Shown here piece by piece: positions 1-12,726 of a stretch of DNA of 64,000 nt. Source of the DNA: Lophius americanus (taxonomy: Eukaryota; Chordata; Actinopteri; Lophiiformes; Lophiidae). The first letter of the stretch is position 1; every line of letters begins with the position of its first letter. The DNA lies in contig JBBDHG010000014.1 of the NCBI GenBank assembly GCA_037951165.1, forward strand, positions 519,501-583,500, given 5' to 3'. The notes under the pieces were generated by a model. It was not told the DNA's origin and did no database searches. It saw nothing but the letters and a program-made list of their open reading frames with translations. The position numbers and the translations under genes were made by a program.

Positions 1-352
1 GTCATATTTTACTCACTAGGGGGAGCTCTCCTTAAGAAAAATAGTTGTGTCTGTACACAACTTCCTAACCGTTGGTCTGATTTAGTTCAGATTTGTTTAT
101 AGCTTGTATATTTGTTTATTGCCTTATCCATTTAATTAAAAACTATTTATATGACGCTCGTACTGTGAGAACTCAGTTAACCCGAGTCAAATTCCTTGCA
201 TGCATATACATGGCCAATAAAGCTGATTCTGATTTGCTTCATACGAATCGACTCAAGGAGATCTATCTATATATGTGGTATGTTACACTAGTAGTTCATA
301 TTTTAGTCACTAGGGGGCGACTGTCAGCTTTATTCTTTAACCTATAGGGCTT
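1..352 (+). repeat. family A repeat, copy 1, split by a LINE tail
   Basis: Shares blocks with nine other copies: ACTCACTAGGGGGAGCT (11-27), CTTCCTAACCGTTGGTC (61-77), AATCGACTCAAGGAGATCTA (245-264), and a second box TCACTAGGGGGCGAC (307-321). The middle is interrupted from about 96 to 236 by an unrelated LINE end, after which the family sequence resumes in register. The family has no open frame and I do not recognise it. Confidence 0.75.
96..236 (+). mobile_element. 5'-truncated LINE 3' end with TGATTC tail
   Basis: Closely matches the reverse complement of 39345-39490, including TTATAGCTTGTATATTTG, the GTCAAATTCCTTG block and the end CCAATAAAGCTGATTCTGAT. This is the familiar teleost non-LTR element 3' end. 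The sequence GATTTG stands on both sides (91-96 and 231-236) and may be a target-site duplication. Confidence 0.75.
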
Positions 353-1818
353 TACCTTTATTAGAGAGAATCCATTTTCGCTTTGCTCGCCACAGATTTA
401 AACCCTTTCCTTTCTGCATATTCTCCAAATCAGCAGTAAGAAGAGGCCAACTTTGCCTAATCTGCACAAAAATACATATTTTGAAGAATCCTTTTGGAAA
501 ATGCTTGAACTGGTTGACATGATGAAATGTTAATCTGGTAGTAAATGCAGTGTCAAATTCAATTCAATTCACTCCAAGTCTGTTGAAGGTGTGAGAGCAG
601 AAGGAGAGACAGGTGATGGAGTGTCTAGAGCAAAATTACACGTCCACAGATAAACATATTTCATCGACAGCGTTGTAGTTTAAACATTTTTATGCTCCGT
701 TAGCAATAGGCAGGATCACATTATTATATCTGATGTTATTTTGTTGGGATCAAAGAACTTCTACCATTTAAACGTACAGTCGCCTACAAATGTCGTACCT
801 TCTCACCCAGAAACATTCAGCAAACTATCAAGAACCACAATCATTACTTGCGCAACCAAACAATAGAAAAAATAATCGGATTAACAAACACATGTTGTTA
901 GATAAAAAAGGTAAAATGAGTCAAATAAATAGAAGCAAACATACTGTACATTGCCCCCCCATCCTCAAAAGTAGCCCTAAAAACCAGTAACAGCAAGCAT
1001 AGCTTCAAGGTCCACCACCTCTGGATCCACGTCTCCTCTCCCGCTCACAAGCTGACATTAAGAATGGAAATATTTCAAGGGATCTCTCCACTCGGGTTCC
1101 TTGGAATGAAATACAGCATTTGTGTGTCTCGTGTCGGAATTGTGATGTAAATTACCCGCCGACAACATTCATGAGGGGAGGAGACAAGTTAAGAGGAGAC
1201 GGCTCAGGATCCGAGTCTGCAGGAGCTCGTCTCGTCTGTCATATGCAAAACCGCTTCACGTCAGCCATTTTGAGAGGATGTCGCAGCTCCCCACAATCCG
1301 TGTCTGCAGCAGGGTCTAAGGCCTCGGGGAAGGAAACAAAGGAGCCTGTGACAGTCTTCTTATGCCCAAGTTCTGCCTCAGCAAAACGAAAAAACGAGAA
1401 GTGGGTGATGGTTTAGTCGTTAGAGGAAGATGAGTGTATAGGGTCCTTCGCCTTCGTCCTATCACCACATGGATGATAAGGGTGGGCATAGAGAGACAAA
1501 CACACAGAGAAGTCGAAAGGAAATATGCAATGCTTTACAATTGATTTGGACCTCAGATGCCATTGATTTCATGTTCAGGAGGCAATAAATAAACACTGCC
1601 CTGCCTTCATTACTCCTCATTATTATCATACTGCAGCGACTGTCCCTTTACAACATCGATTCATTATGCAGGGCAGCAGGATGAAGTTATGCTTTAATGT
1701 GACATATCAAAAAAGAGAAAAGGTGGAGGAGGAAGTGCCCGCGGCTCAGATGGCTCCCGCTCGAGGTCAGATTTGGGGAAAAGTAGAAGCCGCCTTGCCA
1801 GTGGAGGAGGTTGAAAGG
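353..1818 (-). other. probable coro2b 3' UTR and downstream flank
   Basis: No coding sequence was recognised on either strand. The part from about 780 to 1500 is less AT-rich than the flanks and lacks recognised repeats, as expected of a 3' UTR. Possible poly(A) signals on the minus strand are ATTAAA at 1698-1693, about 120 nt after the stop, and AATAAA at 362-357 and 334-329, about 1.45 kb after it. I cannot tell which is used. Confidence 0.4.
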
Positions 1819-1953
1819 TCAAACGTTGTTGGGACTGACGTTCTTCAGGTTGTGGAGCTCCAGCTCCAGCTGGCGTATTCTCACGTCCTTGGTGGTCAGC
1901 TCCTCTTTCAGTCGCCGCAGCTCATCCTGCTGCCGGAAGAACATCCGCAGGAG
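1819..1953 (-). CDS. coro2b: coro2b exon 12 (residues 438-481), coiled coil and stop
   Basis: 135 nt including TGA: LLRMFFRQQDELRRLKEE, LTTKDVRIRQLELELHNL, then KNVSPNNV. Leucine and valine heptads over about 38 residues form the C-terminal coiled coil, which mediates oligomerisation in coronins. The acceptor is CTATCACATAG. The plus-strand frame over this stretch is only a shadow. Confidence 0.97.
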   Translation of the reverse strand, partial: LLRMFFRQQDELRRLKEELTTKDVRIRQLELELHNLKNVSPNNV

Positions 1954-4900
1954 CTATGTGATAGAAAAGAACTCCTGTATATTCGTGGCACTAAAAGACT
2001 TTTCATGCAAATATGAAAAAATAGTGATAATCACATAAAGTTTTGTTGTATGTATTTATTATTATTATTTTTTTTGTTTGTTTTTAACATTTTAACCATT
2101 AACACTTAATATAAAACATATTTTTTAAGAACTCAAAAACACTACAACTTTTGAGGGGATGTACTCATGGCAGTATTTAAGACCAATAATGAACTCCTTC
2201 AGCAGTAGAACCCGCCACCCGACCCCACACCTGCTCCTCAGAAGGAAGAAGCGAGGTACCAACCCTCCTTCAGCAACTCCTCCTCATCTCTGTTTGTTGT
2301 ATAGTTGATTCTTGTGCTACTCCTTAAATGCTTTTTCAATAATTTTCCTGATTGATCTTGCTTTGTTCTTCACAATAGAAGAATAGTTGTACCGGAGTTT
2401 GTCACTCATGGTTCCTAGAACTTAGATTCATCGCCAGAATCCACAGCAACCTTTGAGGAAGATCTATTAGATGCTAATGTAGGAGAAATACCAAGTATGT
2501 GTTACTCTCTTATAACTCTGTAATAACACAGTAATAGCAGTTTACTAGGCTACCGATTTTATTTTACAAAAATACAAATCACTTTTTCTCCCTGTTCTCT
2601 GGAAGCCCCTGCCAAGCCTCCAAGTGTCGCCTCCTAACGCCCTTCAACCCAAATTGCTCCAGCCACTAATACAACTCCCTCTCTGCGTAATTCCTCCCTC
2701 ACTCCTCCTGTACTCCCAACGGCTATCCATTAAACTCCCTACCAAACCTGTTCTGGGTCTAAACCAAAAACTCAGCAGCGGGACTCATTCACGAACCTCA
2801 TTCTCCGTCCTGGGAGGTACGTTCTCTAGCAGGTCGATCCCATTCACCACCACATTCTTCTTCTCCTTCACCGGGGCTTTGAACACTAACTGGTTGGGCC
2901 GGTTGTAGCCGTCCTTCAGGGACATCAGGACTGGGTCTGTTTGCACACATGAATACAAATCCTCTAAGCAGGTGGAAACCAACATTCAGAGAGGCTTCAG
3001 TCCTTCACACATCACCACAGGGAGTCTACCTCGGTTCCACCTGATCTCCAGTTTGATGTGTCTTAGTATGCAGATGTCTGTGTAAAAGCTCTTTTTGGTC
3101 ACCTACATATTAATCTGGTATAATCTGGAGTTTGTAAATTTTGGTAATGTGGTCTAAAACCCAAGGATTATTTGGTCCATCAAAGGCGAGAGCATCTTAT
3201 TTCCCACATTCTCCCCTTGTTAAGCCCAGAAAACTGTGTTTTATCATTTCAACGGTAGGATAGTGTAGGTGTACAAATGTACTACAAAGTATTGCTTTTT
3301 AATTAAATTTATTTGCCTTTCATAAAATGTTACCTCTCTAAGGATATTTATAAGCAAGATATCTCAAACAGGTTATTCATTCATTTTAATGAAATTCTGT
3401 AGAAAGGTGGGCCCACTGGAGGCGATGAGATTGTTCTGGAACTTTATATCAGGCGATTAGATTTAGAGGGTAAAGCAGGAGATAGTTTCACACAGAGTCA
3501 AGGTTTTTTTCACGTTGTGAGGTGCAAAGTGAGAAACATGATCAGATCAGAGATTGAGAATGTTGAATTATGATAATGTTTTAGATTTTTTTACATTAAA
3601 AACATCTTGGATATCTTCCAGTTGTCTCTTTGTGTGAGTTACTAATCAACCAAATCATAAAAACACTTTTTCTATACATGAATTTAAATTCTTATTGTTT
3701 CGTTCAATTCCTGATTATAATTCACAAAAACAAAATAATTATTTTGCACATGCTTAGCAGTCCAAGAGGAGTGGCAGTATTACTTTTTTTTTTTTAGTTA
3801 CAAGCAAATTGATGTTTGTGGTTTACTCTGAATCCCTTTACTTGTTTTTGAGGATGCAAACTTGATGTGTGTGAGTCACATCAGGTGTGCAGTGGCACTA
3901 GTAGAAGATCGGATAATCTTTCTGGGATATTGGTGATTTCAAAATCCAGATCGTCAAAAGGTTGAAAGCAAGATTAATTATTACATATTTTATAGTTAAG
4001 TTAATTATTCTTATATGATGTCTGTCACCCTGATTTCCGTAAATCAGCCTATCATGGCACTTCAGCCCGTAATGGCTGCAGGCTTTGTATTGAAGCGCAT
4101 CTACATTTAGTCTAGTGTCACAGGAAGTATTACGCAGACTCCCACGCCCTTACGTGGGAGTCTGCGTAAGGGCAGACTCCCACTGCCCTTACGTTGTGGA
4201 AAGTAATATTCACTTTGAGGAAGCAGTTTGTAAGTCTTCAAATAGATATGATGAATAAACAAAAATAAATCCCCAACCTTCCTCTTGTATTTAGTGTACG
4301 AATGAAAAATTCTTGAACTTAGATATCGGCCCAGCCTAAGTTGTATTATATCTCCGCTCTACCCACTCAACCCGCCTCCGCCTTCCCTGGACTAAGCTCA
4401 GCATCCTGGGCGACCACCATCATCATCGGGCCTTCTGTTCTGCTGCTCCTCATCTGTGGAATGCCCTCCCTCGGCATCTGAGGGTTCAACAGACGACTGA
4501 AACGTATTTTTTATTGAGGCTTTTATCTGCTTTACCTTGTAGCACTTTGAGATTTGATCCAAATGTGAAGTGCGTTGTAAGTCAAATGCATTATTATTAT
4601 TATTATTATTATAGCCAGCCTGTTTCGTCGTGGTCTTTTTGATTGAGCTCATTTCTGGTCTCTATTTCTTATTGAAAAGTGTGCGCGCCACATGTCAAAC
4701 ATGACCCAGTGGCAGCACGTTTGTACTAATGAGCAAGGGGCCATGGATGGAGCCCTGGGTGACACCAGAGGTCAAAGGGGCCACTGAGGAGGAGGAGGTA
4801 CCCATGGCTATTGAGAAAGTCCTATTCAATAAGTATAAGACATATTAAAGCATGTGAGGACGTACTAAACAGAGTTATGTAACTTGATACAACCCAAAAA

Positions 4901-7900
4901 GTCTAATGAGGGTCACAAACGTTTGAGCTCATCGAATAAATAATTTAATTTTTTTACTGTTTAAAAACATGCTCGACCAACATATTCGTCATTTTATGGC
5001 AAATTTAAAGTGACTAATATATAAAATTAGAAAATGCCCCAAAGAAATAAAATCTGCAATGGAATTCCTATTTTCTTTTTCTTGGTGCGGACATTAAAGG
5101 GTTTAACCCTATATGTCCGCACATATAGGGTTTGGCTATTTACCAAATAGAATTAAATAGAATTCACATCACCAAATACAAGGTGATAAGTATATTCTGT
5201 TCCTGACAGAAGTTTTTTTTTTTTTTTTAGTTATAATGGTTTATGTTCAAATGTGGTTTGGAGCATCAGCTGATCCAAGTGTTCTGTACCTCTGTTGATG
5301 CCGCTCAGCCATTCACTGGCAGACAGCGCAGGTTCTGTCCCCGGGGTCATGGGGTAGATGTCCTCCTGGTACGTGTCTGACTGTAAAGCAGGAAACACCA
5401 CATGCATCCTCTTTACTGATTCAATAATTGCTTATCTGGGCTAAAAGGTCAGTTAATCATTTCAGAAAAGATTTAACCGTCTGAAACATAAAAAGAACAT
5501 TATCCAAACTCATTTAAGACCAGACTATTTTGAGTTAATGACATGGTTTCTTTTCCACACTCACTCTTCTTGGCACAATCATTGAAATGGGCTCAATCAA
5601 ACCCTTCAGGGTGATTAGCTTGTAGAAGCGGAACACCTCGCAAGCTCCCACATCCAGCCCGTGTTTTGGCATCACACCTGCAGAGGAGAAGAGATCTTTG
5701 TGTTGAGTACACTCTGTGGACAAAAGGGGCTTCAGACTTTATGGATAATTGGAGTCACATCAGACTTTATGGATAATTGGAGTCACATCAATGTGCTACA
5801 ACATTTGAGAAGTTCAGAATCCCTGATAAACCAATACATCCCACATCTAGTAGGTAGGACAGGGATGAGTCTCAAAACTTGTAAAAAAGTATTACCGCGC
5901 ACTGACTAACCTGCAACATAATATTTATTGCTTGCAACGTTTCGATGCTGGACCTTCATCAGGCAATTTGCCTAGCAAGTTGGTCAGTGTGCGGAAATTC
6001 CTTTTTGCAGGTTTTGGCCATTTCAGTATCAGAAATAATTTATAAGCAATTAGTGAAGCTCTTGAAATTACACTTGGGTAATATTTGATTTTTGTGTCTT
6101 CAAACTGCATCATTTAGCCGTTAAACAACATTTTTACAGTAACATTAAGTCTGAACCCATTGCCAACGGGATGTATTATTTTGCTCCCAACATCACTGAT
6201 CAACTTACCGAGTCCTTTCTGAGGGGCAGGGGATCGGTACTCCATCAGGTACTGTAAGTATGGCTTCTCTGTGGTAATCTCAAAGTAGCGGATGTTGCCG
6301 TCTCCCTGTCAGGGCGTCAGATACCCCAGTTACCCAAAGTTTCAACCGTGGCACCTTTTAATGCTTGATGGTTTTAAACTATCTTAACAACCCTCATAAT
6401 GTGAATGACTTCCACAAACAGTTCTATTCATATACAGAGCATCGACTCTGATATACTGCAGCATCGCAGTGATCAGGTATCTAACACGGACCGAGACACC
6501 ACCTACAGACACAAGTACATTCAGTGAACAGTGGCTTTGTGTCGAATATTTGACATACAAACAGGACTTTACAAACGTTGTTGTTGTCGGTTTTGTGAGT
6601 GCAGGGGATTATGTTAAATTACTAAATGTATTTTCATGACACGGACTCGGGCAGAAGGATGGATCTCAGGGCTTTGGTGGAGGTATGTGCTCTCCTCACT
6701 ATCAAGTGTCTCCCCCGGATTGTGACTGAAGTATTTCATAACTAAGTTCATATCCAGGTCAGTGTGGGGGTTTTTCTGGCTGTACCTCTAAAACATACCT
6801 GTTCCTATCAGTGCGCCTCTCATGAAGTCACTCATTGCACATTTGTTCTCATAGAACATCATACCAGAATGGCTTAAATGGCCACCTGAATTTAGTGAAT
6901 CTGAGACTTATTTCCTTGTGGTGACATTGAACTAACCTTGCCTGCCAGGTACAACATATGTGTGTCAGCGTCGTAGAAGGGGAACAGCAGCCCTGAGAGT
7001 CCATCTATGTCCTCCTCCACGATTGGCATGGACAAATCCTCCTGGAGAGAGAAACACACACAGTTGCTCCGCCCACTCTGGCATGATTATCGGCACGAGG
7101 GACATGGAGGTTTGGTCTGACCTGATCCCACAGAGCGATCTGCCGGGTGTTCCAGCGGGAAACCCCCGTGGTGAGCAGTCGCTTCATGTTCCCCAGGAAC
7201 ACAACGCGGTTCACACGGTGGTCTTTACAGTTGGCTTGCTGGTGGGCACAAAGATAGAATGAAACTTTGTTCTCGTGAACAAAGGCAAAATGAGTGGATA
7301 GAATAAAATAAAATAAAGAACGAAAATCACATCAATTGTTTGCATACCTGCATTTGTATTATTACTTTATCAATTCATTTACTTTTTGAATAAAATACCA
7401 CAGCCAACAATACATCTATTCTGCCTTTGTTGGCATCGTAAATCTGTGTTACAGGTATAAACCATTCTCTTTATTTTGCCTTCTGGCAAAATAAAAGGTT
7501 AATAGATGAGCAGTAGGTACGAGCCAGCTGATCAAAATATTAGCTTTAAAAACAGAATCTCACAGACAACAAAGTCATATTGTTTAAAAATAACTATATT
7601 GGTAGAATTGGGCTACTGTAAATCAGGAGGTAGAGTGGTTGACCACCAATTGTAAAGTTTGACTCCTTCAGTCCGGATTAAGATCCTTAACCCCAACCTG
7701 CTCCCTGGGAGCCACAGAGGCTCCGCCCACTGCTCCTCAGGGGTGGATCAAATACAGAAAACTATTTTTTTATCTAAGTTTTTTACATTTAATAGTCTCG
7801 GCTCTTTTGGAAGTTTTCCAAAAGATTTTAGAACCAAACTCAATTATTTTCTCCAACTTATCAGGCCGAACATAAATGTTTATTAAGGCCAGAGAAAAAT

Positions 7901-10900
7901 ATTTTTTTGTTATGGACCTTTTGATCAGGTGCATCATCTTAATTAAAGATTGTGGAAGAAGCTTGCAGTATGCACGATTTCACCTAAAATGAATCACTGT
8001 TTTTACTCAATCCTTATTATGATTAGTTGTGATAGTATTGTTGGTTAAAAATGGATATAGCATCCAAACAGCTAACACATCTTTTAGTATAAACCTTCAG
8101 CGGTTGCTCCTCCAAAGTACATGAAAACTCCAGCCCCCCTCCTCTCACCTGGAGGACGACCCCGGAGCGAGGCTCAATCACACGCATCTTCTTGTCCTTG
8201 CAGCTGGTTGCCAGCAGGCTGCCGTCTGTGTTGAAGGACATGCTGAGGATGACGTCGGCGTGGCAGTCGATCATTTTCACCGGCTCCCCGATCTCCAGGT
8301 TCCAGATCAGGATCTGAAACGTTCAGGGTGTTCTGAACCACGATCACCTCAGACAGAACCTTACACTGATTTATGCAGTGATTTGAGAAGAATCCAGTCA
8401 TCAATAGCTCTAAATGCTAAAACTGTATTTGCGGACCCACCTTACAGCCTTTCTGCCACTAACATTACATCACACATGTATGCATGTGTTCCCCATTCCC
8501 TCATTAGTTCCCTAGAATATATACCGTATCTTAATAAACAGGCTTGACTGCTCATGCAGGCTGGTGTCCTGTGGGTGATGGTTGTCCAAGCTCCTCTATA
8601 TATTATTTCCTCTAATCCACCATCAACGGACTTAATGCACTCTCTCAAAGGCCAGTGATTGGCAGTAATGTTAATGTAGTCACCCGTAGTTCGTAGCCAT
8701 TCACAGGTGACATTTAAAAATGGAAGCAGCCCTGACCTGGAGAAGAGGTCAACACAAACTTTCTGTAATGTTTCAACTTTAAACCCACCAACACTATGCA
8801 GTTGATGGGTTGGCAGTGGTAGAAAAATCCCTGCCCCGCTCCTGCAGGATTCCAGCTAGAGTTCAGTCGCTGCCTTCTGTTTAGCTTCTTTATCTGGAGT
8901 CCCTCTTTCACTGATCAACCCCCAGTTGTGATCCAGTCTTTCCTGGAAGCCACTGGTTTCCCAGACTCCTCAGGTTTGCATCTATCAGAGATGCTGTGTG
9001 GAAACCGTTTTAACTAAAGAGTAGCCATTCAACCACATCACGGCTGAACGGTTCTCTGTCTCCATGTGTCACCCTGGGATGAACTGGTGACTCTTCCAGG
9101 TTGTTAAGTCTGTCTTTCAGCAGCTTAAAGTCTTTCAGTCTTTGTTCCCTCCCAGACTTGACAAGATGAGGAAGAACACATCACAGCATGAAGTCCAGAG
9201 GGCCCCAGTCTTCCGGTCCAGAGGGTGAACACTTGTCTTCAGCTTTACGGCCGACCACCGCTCGATATCAGTCAGTATATTTGTGATTTGTGATATCTGT
9301 ACCATGTTTCTGGTCTGTTTTGTAGTCCTAAAGTAGTTTTGGGCTCTGTGATTTCTGAAGTTTGTCATAACCTTTCGTATCTTGTTGGCATGACTGGATT
9401 TGTGCATTCTTGAAATGAAGAAGTTAAGACTCTTAGACTTATCTTCTGTCTCCTCTGTCACGCTATTGGATTACCTCGGGAATTTTATAATGGTATTAAG
9501 AACAGCAACCAAGTAGCTGGGACCCTTACTTGATAAATTACATCATTTATTGTAAATCATGAAACAAAAATCCAACAAAAATGTTTGATATTCAGAAGAA
9601 AACTATTTTATTACTAATTAATCCCAATAACATCATTTATACACATTGAATAAGACCCAATAATACAAACTGAAATGAATAGCTACATTTTATTTTCTAA
9701 AATCTCTATTAAACTGCATTATGCAGATATTTTTGAGCCTTATCTTCTAAAGTTCTAGGTCGCATTAACTTCCTGGGACTCTATGGAACAGAACTAAACT
9801 GGTTTGAATCCTCCTGTTTTGTGACCATCAGAAACTAATGATACATCTGAGTGGACAAACATGACACGTGGAGTTCCCCAAGGCTCCATTCTGGGGCTAC
9901 TTTTTTTTCTTCCAACATCTACATACTGCCATTGGCTCAGATTATAAACATTTATTTTTTACATATTTGACTATATATGACTTCTGTATTGATGTGTTTA
10001 CTAGTGTTTTATTAGGGACACCAGAAGATAAAGAATGAATCCTCACAAAGACCTGTCTCACATCTTTACACTGGCTTCCTGTGTGACACATGTTTAATCT
10101 GAGAACAAGTTCTGTTGGTGTACACAGTAAACATATATTTCTGAAATGTATTATGTTTCTGCTTCTCTGCTATGAACAATACGGAACATTCAGTTAATCT
10201 TGGACCGGTCTGCATTCACTCGTTAGAATCAAACTAAAGATGGAGGGTAGCACTCAGTTTTTATATACCGGCTACAAACACTGACAGATCTACTGCTATC
10301 TGTAATAAAGGACTGAAAAAACTTTACAGCTGACTTTCAATTAACGTATCAAGTACTGCACTGGTTATTTCTAACCATATTCTTTTTTTGCCTCAGTGGT
10401 TGAAATATGCTTTTCGAAAAAACCTGCATTTCCTGATCGTGTGGGGAGTTTCTGAAGCGGTACCTTGTAGTCGTAGCCAGCACTGAAAAGGATGCCGCTG
10501 CTGGTGGGGTGCCACTCTATCAGACCCACCCGTCTGCTGTGGCCGTACAGCTCCAGTACCGCCTCCGTCATGTTGCATCTCAAACCGCCCTTTGGGATCT
10601 CCCATACTCGCACCTTCCATATTCACACACACCCACACAAGAACACAAACAAGGACAAATAGAAGACTATCATAAAGCCCACATACACAACCATCTCTAA
10701 ACTATTTTTTTACTTTATACCTATATCCCTGAAAAGTCGGGGATATTATGGAATCGTCATCACCGCTGCAGATCTTTCTTATTTAGTTATAACTCAAATA
10801 TTGTGTCATGCACCATTTTCAAATTGTATACCCACATTAGCCTGAGTACAAGGAAGGACTGGAATGATTTTGGGAAAGGTTAGTTGTATATTCCCCTCAT

Positions 10901-11033
10901 TAGGGTAAGGTTTTGGAGCTCATCTGGTGCATATTAATGGCCTCGAAGAGATCTATACTTGTACAAGGAGTATTCTACTCTAATAGTTCATGATTTCCTA
11001 ACTGCTGGTACAATATAGTCCGTATTTGATGCA

Positions 11034-11075
<42 letters not shown>

Positions 11076-12663
11076 CACAGTAATAATGATAATAACAATA
11101 ATAAATCAATTCAAGGATCTCTATTATATATATATGTATATATACATATATACATTTATATATACATTTACTCACTAGGGGGAGCTTTTAAAAAAACAAA
11201 AACTCTTTTCGGACTTAACTTTCAAACCTTTATCTTTATATCTATCTATTTATATATATATGTATGTATATGGCTAAATCATATTTTACTCTAAGTGTAC
11301 ATGTTTTACTCACTAGGGGAGTTTTATGAAGGAATTCACATTTAATTTGAGGAGTTCAATCAACGCTGGGGATTGGGGCTTTTTCGGGTATATACAGTCA
11401 TGATGGTGCAGTTTGACGTCCCTCTGATCGATGTAGTCCAGTGCATTAGGATTATGCTGGATTACAGCGATGGCCAGAGGCTCTGTGATGGACCAAAGGA
11501 GATTATCCTTCAACAAGTGAAAATACTACAGGACACAGGGCTGCCATGGCTTTACTATAATAAGTAAAGTAATGTATCAGGTGAAGTAGCCGGGAAAACA
11601 TCAGCCTACAGGGTTCTTACTCTGTCTAAACTCATCTGAGATTAACAGGAATAGAAAAGGAGGTTTGATATTGTGTCTGGGGTTATTTATGCAGTCGGTT
11701 AATGAACAGCTGGGAGATTTGTGCCACGCCCAAAGACAATTCACTCCTGTCATTTGCCATTCAGCTGTGAGCACAAGCGTGTGTCCTCTCTGAATCAGTC
11801 GTCTCTCTGCTGTGGACTTCAGCATCAAACAAATTTAGGATTTCACAGACACAGCATGCTGTTCTCGCCTACCAGCCATTAATCATTATCATTAGCTTTC
11901 CATTTCAGTGAGGAACAATTTTTATAAAAGAAAAATAAGCATGCTACTTACCGAGGTGTCTTCAGAGCAGGACGCTATGATGTGGTCAAAGAAGGGATTC
12001 CACTTGATGTCCAGTACTTTACCTTGATGGCCACACACCTTTGGGTAATGAGAGTCCAAGCGCCCAGACTGAAGCAAAGACAGAAGACCTTTTCATTACT
12101 TTCTTTTTCTGTTCTAGTATACCAGGCAGGCAGAAGAAAAGAATGAAAACATCGGCATGTGTTTAGATCTGTTGTGCTGTCCTATGCCATGAATGAGGGT
12201 CTATAAAAATTGCATGAGTTGAGTTTGTATTGTGCGTGTAAAAGTGGATTTATAAGACACTCAGAATAAATGTGAGGAATATATTATCACATTATCCCTG
12301 TGAGACTGTGTTGTGTCTGAAACCAAGAACTCTGCTACCTCACTAAACACCACTGTGTGTATCTGATAATCATCAACTGACTACACACCATTTGTGTTCC
12401 TCAAATTGCACTACTGCACATCTGCACCTGGATGACTATTAAACATCTGTACCTGGATAACTACTACACACATGCACCTGGAAACTATTTCACATCTGCA
12501 CCTGGACACCTATTGCACATCTCTAACTGGACTATTTTAATTCATATTATAAATGCCATTGGAGATCGGACTCTCTCCTTTTTCTTAATATTTGCAATCC
12601 CTTTATTCCTGTATTTTACTTAAATGTGTATTTTTTTTTTCTAATTTCTTAATTTTGGATTCA

Positions 12664-12726
<63 letters not shown>

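Larger units (their letters stand above)
2937..5289 (-). other. coro2b intron 10
   Basis: 2.35 kb. The part from 2937 to about 4100 shows nothing recognisable. From 4130 it holds a perfect hairpin, an L2-like LINE 3' end, an opposite-strand L2-like RT fragment and a second hairpin (separate entries). Confidence 0.9.
5678..6208 (-). other. coro2b intron 8 with a tandem duplication and a foldback
   Basis: 531 bp. It contains a perfect 28-bp tandem duplication (5733-5760 and 5761-5788) and a 100-bp inverted-repeat unit at 5895-5994. No gene. Confidence 0.9.
10614..11951 (-). other. coro2b intron 3, half occupied by a family A copy
   Basis: 1.34 kb; family A copy 2 fills about 10722-11410. The remainder to 11951 shows nothing recognisable. 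Confidence 0.9.

Noticed and set aside
1666..2038. plus-strand frames opposite coro2b exon 12
   Set aside because: Antisense shadow of the coiled-coil exon; its leucine-rich look comes from the complementary strand.
2624..2908. plus-strand frame opposite coro2b exon 11
   Set aside because: Antisense shadow of a real coding exon.
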